NCBI GenBank assembly: GCA_020055645.1
Contig: CM034546.1
Coordinates: 42,594,001-42,658,000, forward strand
DNA length: 64,000 bases
Direction of reading: 5' to 3'
Origin: Tomocerus qinae
Lineage: Eukaryota > Arthropoda > Collembola > Entomobryomorpha > Tomoceridae
Shown piece after piece: positions 52,231-63,312 of this stretch (its first letter is position 1; every line of letters begins with the position of its first letter). The notes beneath the pieces were generated by a model. That model saw only the letters and a program-made list of their open reading frames with translations, was not told the DNA's origin and made no database searches. Both the position numbers and the translations under genes were made by a program.

Positions 52231-52763
52231 TTACCCCTTTAACATTTTCTGTACAGAGTTTATTTTTGTATACGCTATACTTATGGTAACATTAGTTGTC
52301 CAATCTTTGAGTTTTTCATCGTTACATTTTTGTATTGCGTTAAACACTTCCTCCTTAAAAATATTACCAATATTCCGTATATTATTATAAAAAGGTACTA
52401 CTACAAATATCTTATTACCAAACTCTTTTTCCGTTAGCTTAGTTACGTCTATTTTATAGTGTTCCAATATTTCTGGAGTATGTATTCTGAGATTGCGGAT
52501 CAGTAAGTCTTTTTTAGGTGTGAGAATAGAATGTCTGCTTACATTTTTCAGTTTTTTAACGCAATCATTTAAAAGACTATTTGGATAACATCTAATTTTA
52601 AATTTTTCCATTTCAGATGTGATTTCCAAATTTGCCTTTTCAGTATCAGAAAAACATTTCATAATTCTTATACCCGCTGAATAAGGAAGTGACTTTTTTA
52701 CATGGGTTGCGTGATTTGAATAGTAATGAAGATACAAATGCTTACTCATTGGCTTACGGAAAA
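52231..52763 (-). pseudogene. Reverse transcriptase C-terminal fragment, inverted arm
   Basis: The minus-strand frame from 52763 down to 52231 encodes the same roughly 180 residues as the end of the + strand reverse transcriptase, starting at FRKPMSKHLYLHYYSN. It has no catalytic core of its own: upstream it runs into the unique spacer read backwards. It is a by-product of the palindromic structure. Confidence 0.85.
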
Positions 52764-52768
52764 TAAGC

Positions 52769-53791
52769 GTGTTAGTAACTGCGGATATTGAAGCACTGTA
52801 CCCGAATCTTCCCATAAAAATTTGTAAAACACAATGTCTAGAAGCATTTGAAGAAAATAGACATTTAATTAATTTACCATGCGATATTTCAAGCATGCAG
52901 TTGTCCAAGTTACTAGATTGGAGTCTTGATTACAACTTCATAGAATTTAACCAACTATATTTTAAACAACATAAAGGAATACCAATGGGATCTAATTGTA
53001 GTGTAACTGTAAGTAATATAACTGTATCTAGAGAAATCAAGCAACTATTTGAAGATAAAGAGGAAATTATTTCCATTAATAGATTTATTGATGATATTTT
53101 ACTATTCATTGAAGTAACCAATATTAATAATATAGATGAGTATCTTAATTCCCTATTTCAACACGAGTTTTTAAAATTTACATACGAATGGTCTTATAAT
53201 CAAGTAAACTTTTTAGATTTAACAATAGGTCTAAATAATAATATTATAGAAACTGTAATTTTCCGTAAGCCAATGAGTAAGCATTTGTATCTTCATTACT
53301 ATTCAAATCACGCAACCCATGTAAAAAAGTCACTTCCTTATTCAGCGGGTATAAGAATTATGAAATGTTTTTCTGATACTGAAAAGGCAAATTTGGAAAT
53401 CACATCTGAAATGGAAAAATTTAAAATTAGATGTTATCCAAATAGTCTTTTAAATGATTGCGTTAAAAAACTGAAAAATGTAAGCAGACATTCTATTCTC
53501 ACACCTAAAAAAGACTTACTGATCCGCAATCTCAGAATACATACTCCAGAAATATTGGAACACTATAAAATAGACGTAACTAAGCTAACGGAAAAAGAGT
53601 TTGGTAATAAGATATTTGTAGTAGTACCTTTTTATAATAATATACGGAATATTGGTAATATTTTTAAGGAGGAAGTGTTTAACGCAATACAAAAATGTAA
53701 CGATGAAAAACTCAAAGATTGGACAACTAATGTTACCATAAGTATAGCGTATACAAAAATAAACTCTGTACAGAAAATGTTAAAGGGGTAA
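52769..53791 (+). pseudogene. Penelope-like reverse transcriptase, 5' truncated
   Basis: Open frame of 340 residues. It begins inside the palm: motif A TADIEALYPNLP, motif B HKGIPMGSNCSVTVSNI, motif C RFIDDILLF with the catalytic Asp pair, then FLDLTIG and FRKPMSKHLYLHYYSN, typical of Penelope-like elements. The N-terminal fingers region is missing because the inverted arm joins just upstream. The thumb is present and the frame stops at 53791. No GIY-YIG endonuclease follows. It is not expected to be autonomous in this form. Confidence 0.88.
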
Positions 53792-54285
53792 AGAGAAACA
53801 GAATTCTCGTGTCTCTCAGTCTAAGATTACTTACACATAAAAACCTGTCATTAATAGCAAGGAGTGGGAAATTATGACATTGAGAGGCAATTAACATCAG
53901 CCGGGACAGGACAGAAAAAATTCTGTCAGAATTTTAGATTTTTTTCTAAAATTGTATCAAAGGTTACTTTATATTTTTACATTTGTATAAGCCTATACTT
54001 TACATTCTATAAACTAATGTATAACCGTTTTTTACTTGCTCTGTTTTTGTAAAATGTAACGATAGTAACGAAATTTAATGTTTTTATAATGTTGTTTTTT
54101 AGAAGATGACAATGTAATTTAGTATACAACTAGATTATTGAAGAAATAATGTTTTGTGAAAGGAAAACGAAATAGGTAATCACTTCAGTGGCATTTTTAT
54201 GTGTATTCTGTCATTTAAAATATAAAATGATATAATTAAGCTGGTACTTAAGGATATTTTATAATATAAATAATTTTTGGTGATG

Positions 54286-54320
54286 TAGAGTCTGATGATA
54301 ATATGAAACTAGTCACTCTA
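54286..54320 (+). ncRNA. Hammerhead-like ribozyme motif, right arm
   Basis: The conserved hammerhead boxes occur in order: CTGATGA at 54292-54298, GAAAC at 54305-54309, and GTC at 54312-54314 as the predicted cleavage site. They are enclosed by a perfect 6 bp stem I (TAGAGT/ACTCTA). Stem II is reduced to six A/T bases and stem III to about 2 bp, so activity is doubtful alone. Penelope-like elements are known to carry minimal hammerheads in their terminal repeats, which makes the position meaningful. Confidence 0.5.
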
Positions 54321-56353
54321 AGATTTTTCCGGCAAATAAACAATAAATAATCAGAAATTGGATTCTGGGGCGATTTTTTCCTTACAAGGATTGCATATTT
54401 CTAAGAACAAAATGTCACGAAAAACGGTTCAATTTCGAAGACTACACAAACATCTATTTTCTTGTCCATAAAGAAATTCTGGAAAACTTGAAAAGGCAAA
54501 TAAAATTTTTGAGTGATGTTGCTGTTCAATTTTCTGCATTAAAAGGACATTATTTTGTGCAGTCATTGGTGAAAGAGGATTACAGAATATTCTTTATTTG
54601 TGGAAAATGTCAGCATCGAAATATGAACGAAAATATAGAAATATCAAATGAATTGATGGAAAGATTGGCTTTCTCACACTATGCCACGTCTGGAGAAAAT
54701 ATTCTTAGTCTTCAAACTCTGAAAAAAATCCGGGAAGAAGTTGTGTTAGAGAGTCGATTCTTGAAACAAGAATTAAAAGCTAACATTTACCATATTCAAT
54801 ATCAGACGCAAAAATATTTTGGACCTAAGTTACAGAATGAATACATTTCAACAGCCTTCAAAGGAGGAAAAATAGACGTAGTGGTCATTTTATCTTCGAT
54901 CGCCCTTCGCCGTTTTCCCAATGTAACAATTGCACCAGATATGTTTGACAGTAATGCATTACATCTACAATACGAAATGTCAATGGAGCATAATGAATTT
55001 CGCTCTGATCATTACTTTATTCCAACTCATTCAGACAGTTACAATTATATATCTTGTGTAGTTCTGGAGGATGAGAGTCTGTCCTTCTACGGCTACATCC
55101 GTCCATTTGATCTTTCTGCTTGGATTGGGATTCTGTTCACAATATTGATTGTCACATTATTCTGCCAAGTAACTTTGTATTGCAAGCACAACCAAATTCA
55201 CCATTTCATCTTCACTTGCTGTGCTTATGTACTCTGCAACAATTGCGGATTCCCCAAGAAGATGGAGAAATATTTCTGGTTCAAAATTGTTTTAGGTCTT
55301 TATCTATTGATGTTCATCGTTCTCACCTATGGCTATGCAGGTATCGTCATTACTGATTTGACTGAACCCAGAGCTGTAAAACAAATCGACTCTTTTAGGG
55401 AAATTGAAACTTTGGACGATATTTCAGTTGTCAGTCCACTTCGAGGAAAGTCGCCATACGAGCCGTGGTTAATGTCAAATTTTGATAAAAAATTTATATT
55501 GTATTGGTACAACTGCTATGTATATTTGAACCAAACGCCAAATAATGATTTAATTACTAAGTTATCAAATGGTGACAAATGCGACGGAATCAGTTCAATT
55601 TCTAAGGACTTGACGTTTCAAGATGTATCTGTTGAAACTGTGAAGTCAGCATTAGATTATGCCAACCGATTTGGTTGGTCTCAATCTCTTTACTTTCTCC
55701 TCCCTTTCGAGTCGTCGCATTTCCCTATCTTTGGTGAAAAGCTGAAAAAAATCAGCAATAAAGTTGGTTTTCCACATGCTTCTCCTTTATTAAATTTTCA
55801 GCATTGGATTGCTGAATGCAATAGAACTGCTTTTGTCGATAGACAGAGTCGAATTCATCGATTCCTAAACGATTCTCAATGGAGTATTAAAAAGGGAGTC
55901 AAACCAAAGCGAAAATTGTACTTTGGCGATCCAACAGACAATGCAATCAGTTTTGGTGTACGAATAACCTACTTCCCATCATCTTTTCTTCGAGAATACG
56001 TCAAAGGAAACATTTTTAGTTTATTAGAATCCGGACTATACGCAAAATGGATGGATGTCTTTAATAACTTTAACTTCACCCAATGTCGTCATTGTTTCGA
56101 TAGAACCCAACCACGCGCTTTGACATTTTACAATTCAAACATTTTCACTATTTTCGCAATTTGTTTTGCTAGCCTCATTTTGCCTATTTTGACATTTTTC
56201 TGGGAAGTAAAACGTATTGTGTTCCATATTATAATTAATTTGATCTCCAAGTTGGGACGTCATGGTAAAACTATATTAATGTGGAAGGACAGTAGAAGCC
56301 TTCGTACTAGACGGACCAGGGTGATGAGGGTAAGCACTGCGCAACTAAGATAA

Positions 56354-58119
56354 TATTATTATTTTAATCTCGGTCATTTGTTAGTAAGCAGGGATTTCCG
56401 TCCCGATTGTACTTAACTTTCGGTTTCATTGATAATTGTATTGATTTTTACTAAATTAACACTTTAATAAAGCTATAAACCATATATGGTGTCTTTTTCT
56501 TCTTCTGATGTGTTTAATTTTTGGAGGACTCTTCTGGTACCTACTGCCAGTCATAACTGTTAGCCAGAATTTTGGTTTATCCCGCTGTAGAAAGTAGGAG
56601 AAGTACATCACTAATGTCACTAAACATATCACTCTGGCAGGAGTGTAAGGAAAAGTGATATTTATTATGCCTATAACAAATATCACACATTGCAGTCCTA
56701 AGGGACTCTCATAACTAGAATCTGACCCATTTTTGTGTAAAAAATTTTTCAGAAGGGGGTAATCCCCATCTGGGGCTATCTTCGTCCACTTTTGAGGTAA
56801 TACCTTGAAAATAGCATAGAACATGCCTTAAAGATAGGTGAGGTTATCTACTGAGTTTCATGACAAAATTCACAATACTTTCTGAAATATTGTATTTTTT
56901 AGTCTAAATTTCGGCGTTTTGTGACCTCATTTGACCGCTTAGTATATCTTGCAAGATAGGATCGATATAAGAAATTTTTCATTTTTAAGCGATGAAAGGC
57001 ATATATGAGCATCGATTTTAATTGAAAGTAGAAAAAGAACAAGCCTGGTTTAGGAGATATCGAGCTTTAAAGTTTGGGTAGTAAAGGGTACAGAAATTGT
57101 GGCGATATCAGATAATATTAGACACTTAATTTCAGTTCCTGAATTTTCAATTCCAAAGTCTTTTCAAGGTACATATCTGGTTTACTTTTACGACTACGTT
57201 TTACGATGTTTTCATTAAGAACTTTAGCGTTGCTATTTGCAGATTTTCCTCTGTAATTATGCCCATGTTTGTCACAGAAACAATTAACGCAGATCATCTT
57301 GTTTGAACTTGTGTCAGGGCTACTAGGAATAAAAATACAAAAATATAAGCTAATTAATACCATTTATATTCTCTAGTAAATTCTTCAGATATCTTCAGAT
57401 TCAGATAGCTTTAATAAAATATATAATATGAAAACCAATGCTGCATTTACCACGCACGAATGTCCTCATTCTAGTGTAGTTTAGTAAACCCTATTTAACT
57501 CACTGACTGAACTAGCATGTTTTAAGAAACCAGCCATCGTAAGTAAATCTTATGCTAACAACGACATTCATTTACAATTTAAATAAAGTACAAAAAATAT
57601 TAATTTTAACTAGGAAATAATGTAACTTTCCCATATCCTCTTCTGGTTTGGTGCAGGAATAGGAAATACATCATAATCATAAGTATGTTCACTTGCAGCA
57701 TATTATAACAATAAGTTGTCGGGGCACTGGAAGAATAACAAGCTAACTGTATCTTTCAACCCAAATCGTCTTAACCCAATCTGTCTCACCCAGAGCCGCC
57801 TCAATCTAACAGTCACTGAGTCACTGAATAAAATTGTGTAAATCCAAACCGCCTCAGCCCAAACAGAGTCTCAACCCAACCGGTTTTTACATAAAGCGTC
57901 TCAAACCTCTACCCAAACTGTCTCAGCCCCATCTTAAGTGTCTCAAACTTATTGAGTCACAGTTTTCAAATTGTCATTCTATTACCACCCTATTTTAGTG
58001 CTATTTTTGTACCACAAAAATAATTCCGTTCTTAAAATCTGGAATGACATTAAAGTTATAAAATGGGGCATCAAATAGCGTTTGCCCGAACAGCATTGAA
58101 ACCTCAACTGCGATGGGTA
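56354..58119. other. Spacer between IR copies 3 and 4
   Basis: No supported gene. Minus-strand frames at 56456-56824 and 57118-57363 resemble no family I know; the second has a CVNCFCDKHGHNY stretch and might be transposon debris. A degenerate short repeat lies at 57750-57965. The 3' flank shared by IR copies 2 and 4 was not recognised after copy 3. Confidence 0.4.
57750..57965. repeat. Degenerate CTCAACCCAA minisatellite
   Basis: About a dozen imperfect repeats of a 14-20 base unit built on GTCTCAACCCAA(A/C)C, for example CGTCTTAACCCAA, TGTCTCACCCAGA, CCGCCTCAGCCCAAAC, AGTCTCAACCCAACC, CTGTCTCAGCCCC. It is C-rich on the + strand, unlike the AT-rich surroundings. Function unknown. Confidence 0.7.
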
Positions 58120-59063
58120 ACTTTTTATTTCAACTATATATTATAACTCCAGATTACTAGCTTATTTTTAAAGTTCTATATAACATTATGCGACCTAATT
58201 TTTGTGTTTCAAAAACAAAGATATTGTGATTTTTCTAAAACCTCAGGTTCGTGACCCACCGCCCATTGTGGTGATAGGGGAAAACTAACACAATCTGAAT
58301 CTGACAAAAAGAGAACTGATTTGACCCAAATTTAATACAGTTCGTCGCGGGCTAATAAGCAACGTTTCTTCAAAGTTTTGTCTGAATCTGTTTGTGTTAG
58401 TGAGTTATCCTGTCAACAAACTGACAAAAAGACTGAAAGCTTTATAAGCTTTCTTGCGCTAGCCAAATGTTCTGATTGGGCAGCTTGGGGCAATTGGAAA
58501 AAATTTGTTAATTGCTTACTGTTTTTATATAGAACTAAAACTTCTATATAAACATAGTCTCTACGAGAACAAATAGTGATTATTGATTTCTGCAGGTTTT
58601 AAACTATTTTAACCTCACAGCCGAAGTCGACGGCCTGTTTTGTCATGCTTTCGTTTATTTCTTGGTATCTATTCCAAGTTGTTTAACCTACTTAGGGTCA
58701 GCAATTCTTTTAGAGTATTCTTAATAAGGTTAGTTAAATTTTAGCGGACAGTCCTTCAGGGAAAAGTCAAGACTACATAAAAAATTCGAGAATTAACATT
58801 TTTACTACTTCAAAAACAGACTTAAATCCATTTGTCGAGAATAAGCACTAAATCTTTAAAAATGAGAACACATACACATAATACTTATTCATTTATTTCG
58901 TGTCTAAAGAAACCATTGTATTGATAAATATCAATCTAATACATTTAAAATCTTTGTTATTGGCAATATTGTAGTTGCAAATATAATAAATTAGGATTTA
59001 GCATTCGATTTCGAAATCACAAGCTAGAACACTGAAATATACCGTTTAAAATAGATTGCAAAC
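58120..59063 (+). repeat. Upstream module of IR copy 4
   Basis: Shares GAGAACAAATAGTGATTATT, GGTTTTAAACTATTTTAACC, TCAGGGAAAAGTCAAGAC and CGAGAATTAACATTTTTAC with the regions before the other receptor copies. The last 60 bases before the ATG (CACTGAAATATACC.., AAAATAGATT) match copy 3 on both sides of its MITE. It presumably contains the promoter. Confidence 0.65.
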
Positions 59064-61499
59064 ATGTTTTTCACTATATTTATTTGGAACAGAGATTGGA
59101 TAGGAATTCTGTTGGCTATTTGTATCCCACGACATATTGTTTGTGTTGGTAAGTTAGAACATTTATTTAAAATAGAGAAGAATTGTTACATCAACATAAT
59201 GTTCTACAAACCGCATTCCACACAAACAACGAAGATAATAGAAGAACTGATCCAAATCAAAACTCCATACTCCCTCACGAATTTTGATTCTTTGAAGAAG
59301 ATTATAACTGGAAAGTATTCAAACCTCACTGAACAGGAAAGTGAATTTCAAATATTTGAAAAAATAAAACATCTTTCTTCGTGTATAGTAGACACAGTAG
59401 TATATTCCCCTTATTTGAATAACCGATTCACATGCATCGCGCATTTTTCTGTAGATTTGAATTCCAGTAACTTGAATGACGTGATATTGACAAAAACTGT
59501 AATTAAAGACGTAGGACTTCAGTTTAATATAAATCATTTCAATAGTTTCCAAAAACCTTTCCTGTCATTAATAACGAAATGTCACGGAAGACAATTCAAT
59601 TTCGAAGACTACACTAACCTTTATTTCCTTGTCCATAAAGAAATTCTAGGAAACATAAAAAATCAAACAAAATTTTTGAATGGTATTGATGTTCAGTTTT
59701 CTGCATTGAAAGGACATTATTTTGTGCAGTCATTAGTGGAAGAGGACGACAGAGTATTCTTTATTTGTGAAAAATGCCAACAGCGAATTATGAACAGAAA
59801 TAAGGAAATATCACATGAGTTGATAGACAGTTTGGTTTTCTCACACAATGCTACGTCCGAAGGAAATAGTCTCAAACTTCTGAAAGAAATTCGCGCAGAA
59901 TTTGTGCTGGAGAGTCAATTCTTCAAACAAAAATTAAAAGCCAGCGTCTATCGTTTGCAGTATAACACGCAAAGATATTATGGTCCTAAATTAAAGAACG
60001 AATACTTTACGTCACCTTTCAAAGGAGACAAAATAGACGTAGTGGTCATTTTATCTTCGATCGCCCTTCGTCGTTTCCCGAATGTAGTAATTGCACCTGA
60101 AATTTTTGAAAGAAATGTATTAAAAATACAATACGAAATTTCCATGGATTATAATAACTTCCAAGGTTATCACTACTTTATTCCAACTCATTCAGACAGC
60201 TACAATTATATATCTTGTGTGGTTCTGGAGGATGAGAGTTTGTCGTTCTACGGCTACATCCGTCCATTTGATCTCTCAGCTTGGATTGGGATTCTGTTCA
60301 CAATATTGATTGTCACATTATTCTTCCAAGTAACTTTGTATTGCAAGCACAACCAAATTCACCATTTCATCTTCACTTGTTATGCTTATGCACTCTGCAA
60401 CAACTGTGGATTCCCCAAAAAGATGGAGAAATATTTCTGGTTCAAAATTGTTTTGGGTCTTTATCTATTGATGTTTATTGTCATCACCTACGGCTATGCA
60501 GGGATCGTCATCACCGATTTGACTGAACCCAGAGCTGTAAAACAAATTGACTCTTTTGAGGAAATTGAAACTTTGGACGATATTTCAGTTGTCAGTCCAC
60601 TTCGAGGAAATTCGCCATACGAACCATGGTTAATGCCAACTGGTAGTAACAATTTTATATTGTACTGGTACAAGTGCTATGTATTTTTGAATCAAACTCC
60701 GAATAATAATACAATGGAAAAATTTAACAATATGGATACATGCGAAAGAAACGGTTCAATATTTAAAAATCTCACGTTTCAAGATGTATCTATTGAAACG
60801 GTGAAATCAGCATTAGATTATGCCAACCGACTTGGTTGGTCTCAATCTCAATTTTTCCTCCTTCCTTTCGAGTCAACGTATTTCCCTATCTTTGGTGAAA
60901 AGCTAAAAACAATCAGCAATAAAGTTGGTTTTCCACCCGTTTCTCACTCAAGTTTTCAACATTGGATTTCTGAATGCAACAGATCTGTGTTTGTCGACAG
61001 ACAAAGTCAAATTCATCGATTTTTAAACGATTCTCATTGGGATATTGAAAAGGGAGTCAATCTAAAACGAAAACTGTACTTTGGAGTTCCAACAGACAAA
61101 ACAATCAGTTTTGGTGTAACGATACCTTCTTTCCCTTCTATTTTTCTTCGAGAATACGTCAAAAGAAATATTTTTAGCTTATCAGAATCTGGTCTCTACT
61201 CAAAATGGATGGAAGTCTTCAACCACTTTAATTTCACTCAATGTCGTCATTGCTTTGATAAATCTCAACCACGCCCTTTAACATTTTACAATTCAAACAT
61301 TTTCACTATTTTTGCTATTTGTTTAGCTAGCCTCATTTTTCCTATTTTTACATTTTTCTGGGAAGTAAAAAGTGTTGTGTTTCATATTATAATTAATTTG
61401 ATCTTAAAATTGAGACGTTATGTGGAAACAGTATTTATGCATATGAAGAGGAGAAGGCTTCATATTAAGGTCCGGTGCCGAAGATGTAATAAAACTTAG
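59064..61499 (+). CDS. Ionotropic receptor copy 4, intact
   Basis: Single-exon gene of 811 residues, the only complete copy in the window. It has an N-terminal signal peptide (about 1-30; a later in-frame start is absent, so the first ATG is used). A long divergent extracellular region with repeated N-x-S/T sites follows. M1 is near residues 395-428 (PFDLSAWIGILFTILIV), pore segment near 433-450 (HHFIFTCYAYALCNNCG), M3 near 455-490 (FIVITYGYAGIVITDLTEPR), S2 about 490-740, M4 near 741-768 (IFTIFAICLASLIF). A basic tail (KRRRLHIKVRCRRCNK) ends it. This is the iGluR/IR topology, without recognisable glutamate-binding residues. It is probably a chemosensory channel subunit; location and ligand are unknown. 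A Cys pair CRHCFD before M4 is conserved in all complete copies. AATAAA overlaps the last codons (AAT AAA ACT TAG) and may serve as polyadenylation signal. Confidence 0.93.
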   Translation: MFFTIFIWNRDWIGILLAICIPRHIVCVGKLEHLFKIEKNCYINIMFYKPHSTQTTKIIEELIQIKTPYSLTNFDSLKKIITGKYSNLTEQESEFQIFEKIKHLSSCIVDTVVYSPYLNNRFTCIAHFSVDLNSSNLNDVILTKTVIKDVGLQFNINHFNSFQKPFLSLITKCHGRQFNFEDYTNLYFLVHKEILGNIKNQTKFLNGIDVQFSALKGHYFVQSLVEEDDRVFFICEKCQQRIMNRNKEISHELIDSLVFSHNATSEGNSLKLLKEIRAEFVLESQFFKQKLKASVYRLQYNTQRYYGPKLKNEYFTSPFKGDKIDVVVILSSIALRRFPNVVIAPEIFERNVLKIQYEISMDYNNFQGYHYFIPTHSDSYNYISCVVLEDESLSFYGYIRPFDLSAWIGILFTILIVTLFFQVTLYCKHNQIHHFIFTCYAYALCNNCGFPKKMEKYFWFKIVLGLYLLMFIVITYGYAGIVITDLTEPRAVKQIDSFEEIETLDDISVVSPLRGNSPYEPWLMPTGSNNFILYWYKCYVFLNQTPNNNTMEKFNNMDTCERNGSIFKNLTFQDVSIETVKSALDYANRLGWSQSQFFLLPFESTYFPIFGEKLKTISNKVGFPPVSHSSFQHWISECNRSVFVDRQSQIHRFLNDSHWDIEKGVNLKRKLYFGVPTDKTISFGVTIPSFPSIFLREYVKRNIFSLSESGLYSKWMEVFNHFNFTQCRHCFDKSQPRPLTFYNSNIFTIFAICLASLIFPIFTFFWEVKSVVFHIIINLILKLRRYVETVFMHMKRRRLHIKVRCRRCNKT

Positions 61500-62479
61500 C
61501 TACTTTTATTTATTCAATCTCAAATCCTACACCAAATGTTGATGACTGACATTGTAATTAAATATATGGCAGATGTATTCTGTTGATTTCTTTTGAAATA
61601 AACTTAAACAAAATAAACTTCATGAATTTCTTGATTTATTTGCTTTGAAAATCTTTGCAGCAAAGTTCTCTAAGTTGGGATTAAAGTATGATGACAGTAG
61701 TAGAAGGCTTCATACTAGGTTTCCTACAGTGAGGATAAAATTCGCCTTGGATAAAACTCGAAGTTATTCTGCTTCATAGGATGAGTAGATCTGTTGTGCA
61801 GGTCTTAATATTTTCTTGCTTGGTGGAGTAAAAAAGTCTGGTTTTGTTTGTTATTAAATCAATTCCGTTTTTCTGCACAAAAATTAAGTTTTATAAACAC
61901 CTAAACTATTTTTGCACCTACCTTAATACTTAGAAAGTTTTTACGTTATGAATTCAACAATTCTTTTCATCTGCTGACAGACATTGATACTTGAAATATT
62001 TCTCAGAAATAAATAGGCAATTTTTGAATTATTTCGCGAAGTATGCCACTCCAACGTAGCTTGAAAAATGAAATATTTAAAATAAATAGTGTATATGGTA
62101 TTTATTTCAAAAATTTCAATAAATTTCACTGAAAATAAATAAAACGCGCATGCATGTTGGGTCGTAGTGTTAAACAAAATAGTATTAATGTGTTAAAAGA
62201 CTAAATGGCTCCTTCTTACTAGGCATACAGTGTACTAAGGTGCGCGTACTGAGGCGAAGATGACATAAACATAAAGTAATGAAACTTTGCTAATTTTATT
62301 TATTCAATCCCACATCCTACGCCAAATATTGTTGATTGACATTGTAATTAAATATGTGGCAGATGTATCCGTTTTAAGTATTTGGAAATAAACGCAGACT
62401 AAATTATTTGCTTTGAAAATCTGTGTAGAAAATGTAGAAGTTATGTTATAGTATGTGCATAAGTACTTAATATAATACA
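61500..62479. repeat. IR 3' flank and relic of a lost IR copy
   Basis: 61500-61660 is the 3' flank of IR copy 4 and matches that of copy 2 (ATCCTACACCAAAT.TTGATG, ATTGTAATTAAATATATGGC). A second copy of the same flank occurs at about 62270-62440, preceded at 62210-62260 by sequence like the receptor tail (ACTAAGGTGCGCGTACTGAG). There is no receptor body before it. A third weak tail-like piece (TAGAAGGCTTCATACTAGG) is near 61700. These look like remnants of receptor genes deleted from the array. Confidence 0.65.
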
Positions 62480-63312
62480 TCGTTGTGAGTTCACTTTTTT
62501 ATCTCGCTTACTAGCTTATTTTCAAGGTTTTAATATTTTTACATTCGTACTCGTACATAATATAATGTTCACCTGCCGGTATATTGTAGTATTATTACAT
62601 TGTATTTTTCCTCTTATTTAGCTGTATAAGTTTCAATAATTTGGTTAAGTTGCTATTGAATGTGTATTGCTTACTATAGAACTTCTAGTTCCATATAAAA
62701 ATAATCTAAATAGTGAGAACAAATAGTCATTATTGATTTCTGTATGTTTTAACTAATTTTAACTTTAACAGCCGAGGTGAATTGCCTGACTTGTCGTCAT
62801 GTTTGCGTTATCGTTTGTTTCATGGTATTGGGTTCCCATGTATTTAATACACTTTTGCTTTAGAAGTAACTTTACACTTCCCTCGTTAGGATTATATAAT
62901 TTTACTAGACAGTTCTTCAGGGAAAAGATGAGACCATCGTTGTATTAAATTAATTCTAAATTGGAACTAATTGATCGGCGAATAAGCAAACGAACGAATT
63001 ACGCTCATTTATCTATGAAATAGATTATAATGTTCAAAGTCTCGATATTCGAGAATTAACATTTTTACAGCTTTAAAAGACAAACTTAAATATATCAACT
63101 TTCCAGAATGAGCACTAAACCCTGGAAATTGTTAACAAGTATAAAACTCCATGCTTTCGCGTCACAAGAAATAAAGCTTGGCATTTTGTATGGATAAGTA
63201 TTATAATCAAACCAATATTATTTAAAATATTTGTGCCTGACAATCTTGAAATTTGGAAATGTAAGAAAGTGAGTTAGAAATTGATAGCGTAAGTGGTACA
63301 CCTTAATTATAC
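62480..63312 (+). repeat. Upstream module of IR copy 5
   Basis: Matches the regions before the other receptor genes: TAGTGAGAACAAATAGTCATT, TCTTCAGGGAAAAGATGAGA, AAATTAATTCTAAATTGGAA, CGAGAATTAACATTTTTACA. The order and spacing to the start codon are the same as in copies 1 and 2. Confidence 0.65.

Larger units (their letters stand above)
51617..54405. mobile_element. Palindromic Penelope-like retroelement
   Basis: Arms 51617-52764 and 53258-54405 (1148 bp each) are reverse complements, identical wherever compared. They flank a unique 493 bp spacer. The right arm plus spacer encode the core of a reverse transcriptase. The left arm is an inverted, further truncated copy of the same 3' portion. 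Penelope elements are known for terminal repeats in direct or inverted arrangement and for frequent 5' truncation, which fits. No GIY-YIG endonuclease was found. The outer ends start CTTAGAAATATGC; a target duplication was not identified. Confidence 0.88.
51133..56353 (+). pseudogene. Ionotropic receptor copy 3, split by retroelement
   Basis: The 5' part 51133-51616 encodes the signal peptide and the first 161 residues, ending FNTFQKP. The 3' part resumes after 54405 with KCHEKRFNFEDYTN and runs open to 56353. It includes M1 (PFDLSAWIGIL), pore, M3 (YGYAGIVITDLTEPR), S2, M4 and an Arg-rich tail. A Penelope-like element of 2.8 kb lies between, and about a dozen bases of receptor sequence seem lost at the junction. 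The in-frame TAG at 51619 comes from the element border. Splicing of the insert is unlikely to rescue the protein, because that stop precedes the only nearby donor-like site. Apart from the insert the gene has no lesion, so inactivation looks recent. Confidence 0.9.

Noticed and set aside
52769..53791. Reverse transcriptase as LINE or LTR type
   Set aside because: Motifs DIEALYPNLP, GIPMGSNCSV, RFIDDILLF and FRKPMSKHLY, with inverted terminal repeats and a hammerhead-like core, fit Penelope-like elements better.
51617..54405. Penelope insert treated as an intron of IR copy 3
   Set aside because: An in-frame TAG precedes the only donor-like GTAAGG, and receptor bases are missing at the junction, so splicing would not restore the protein.
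56456..56824. 122-residue minus-strand frame
   Set aside because: Composition looks random and I recognise no family; could be transposon debris.
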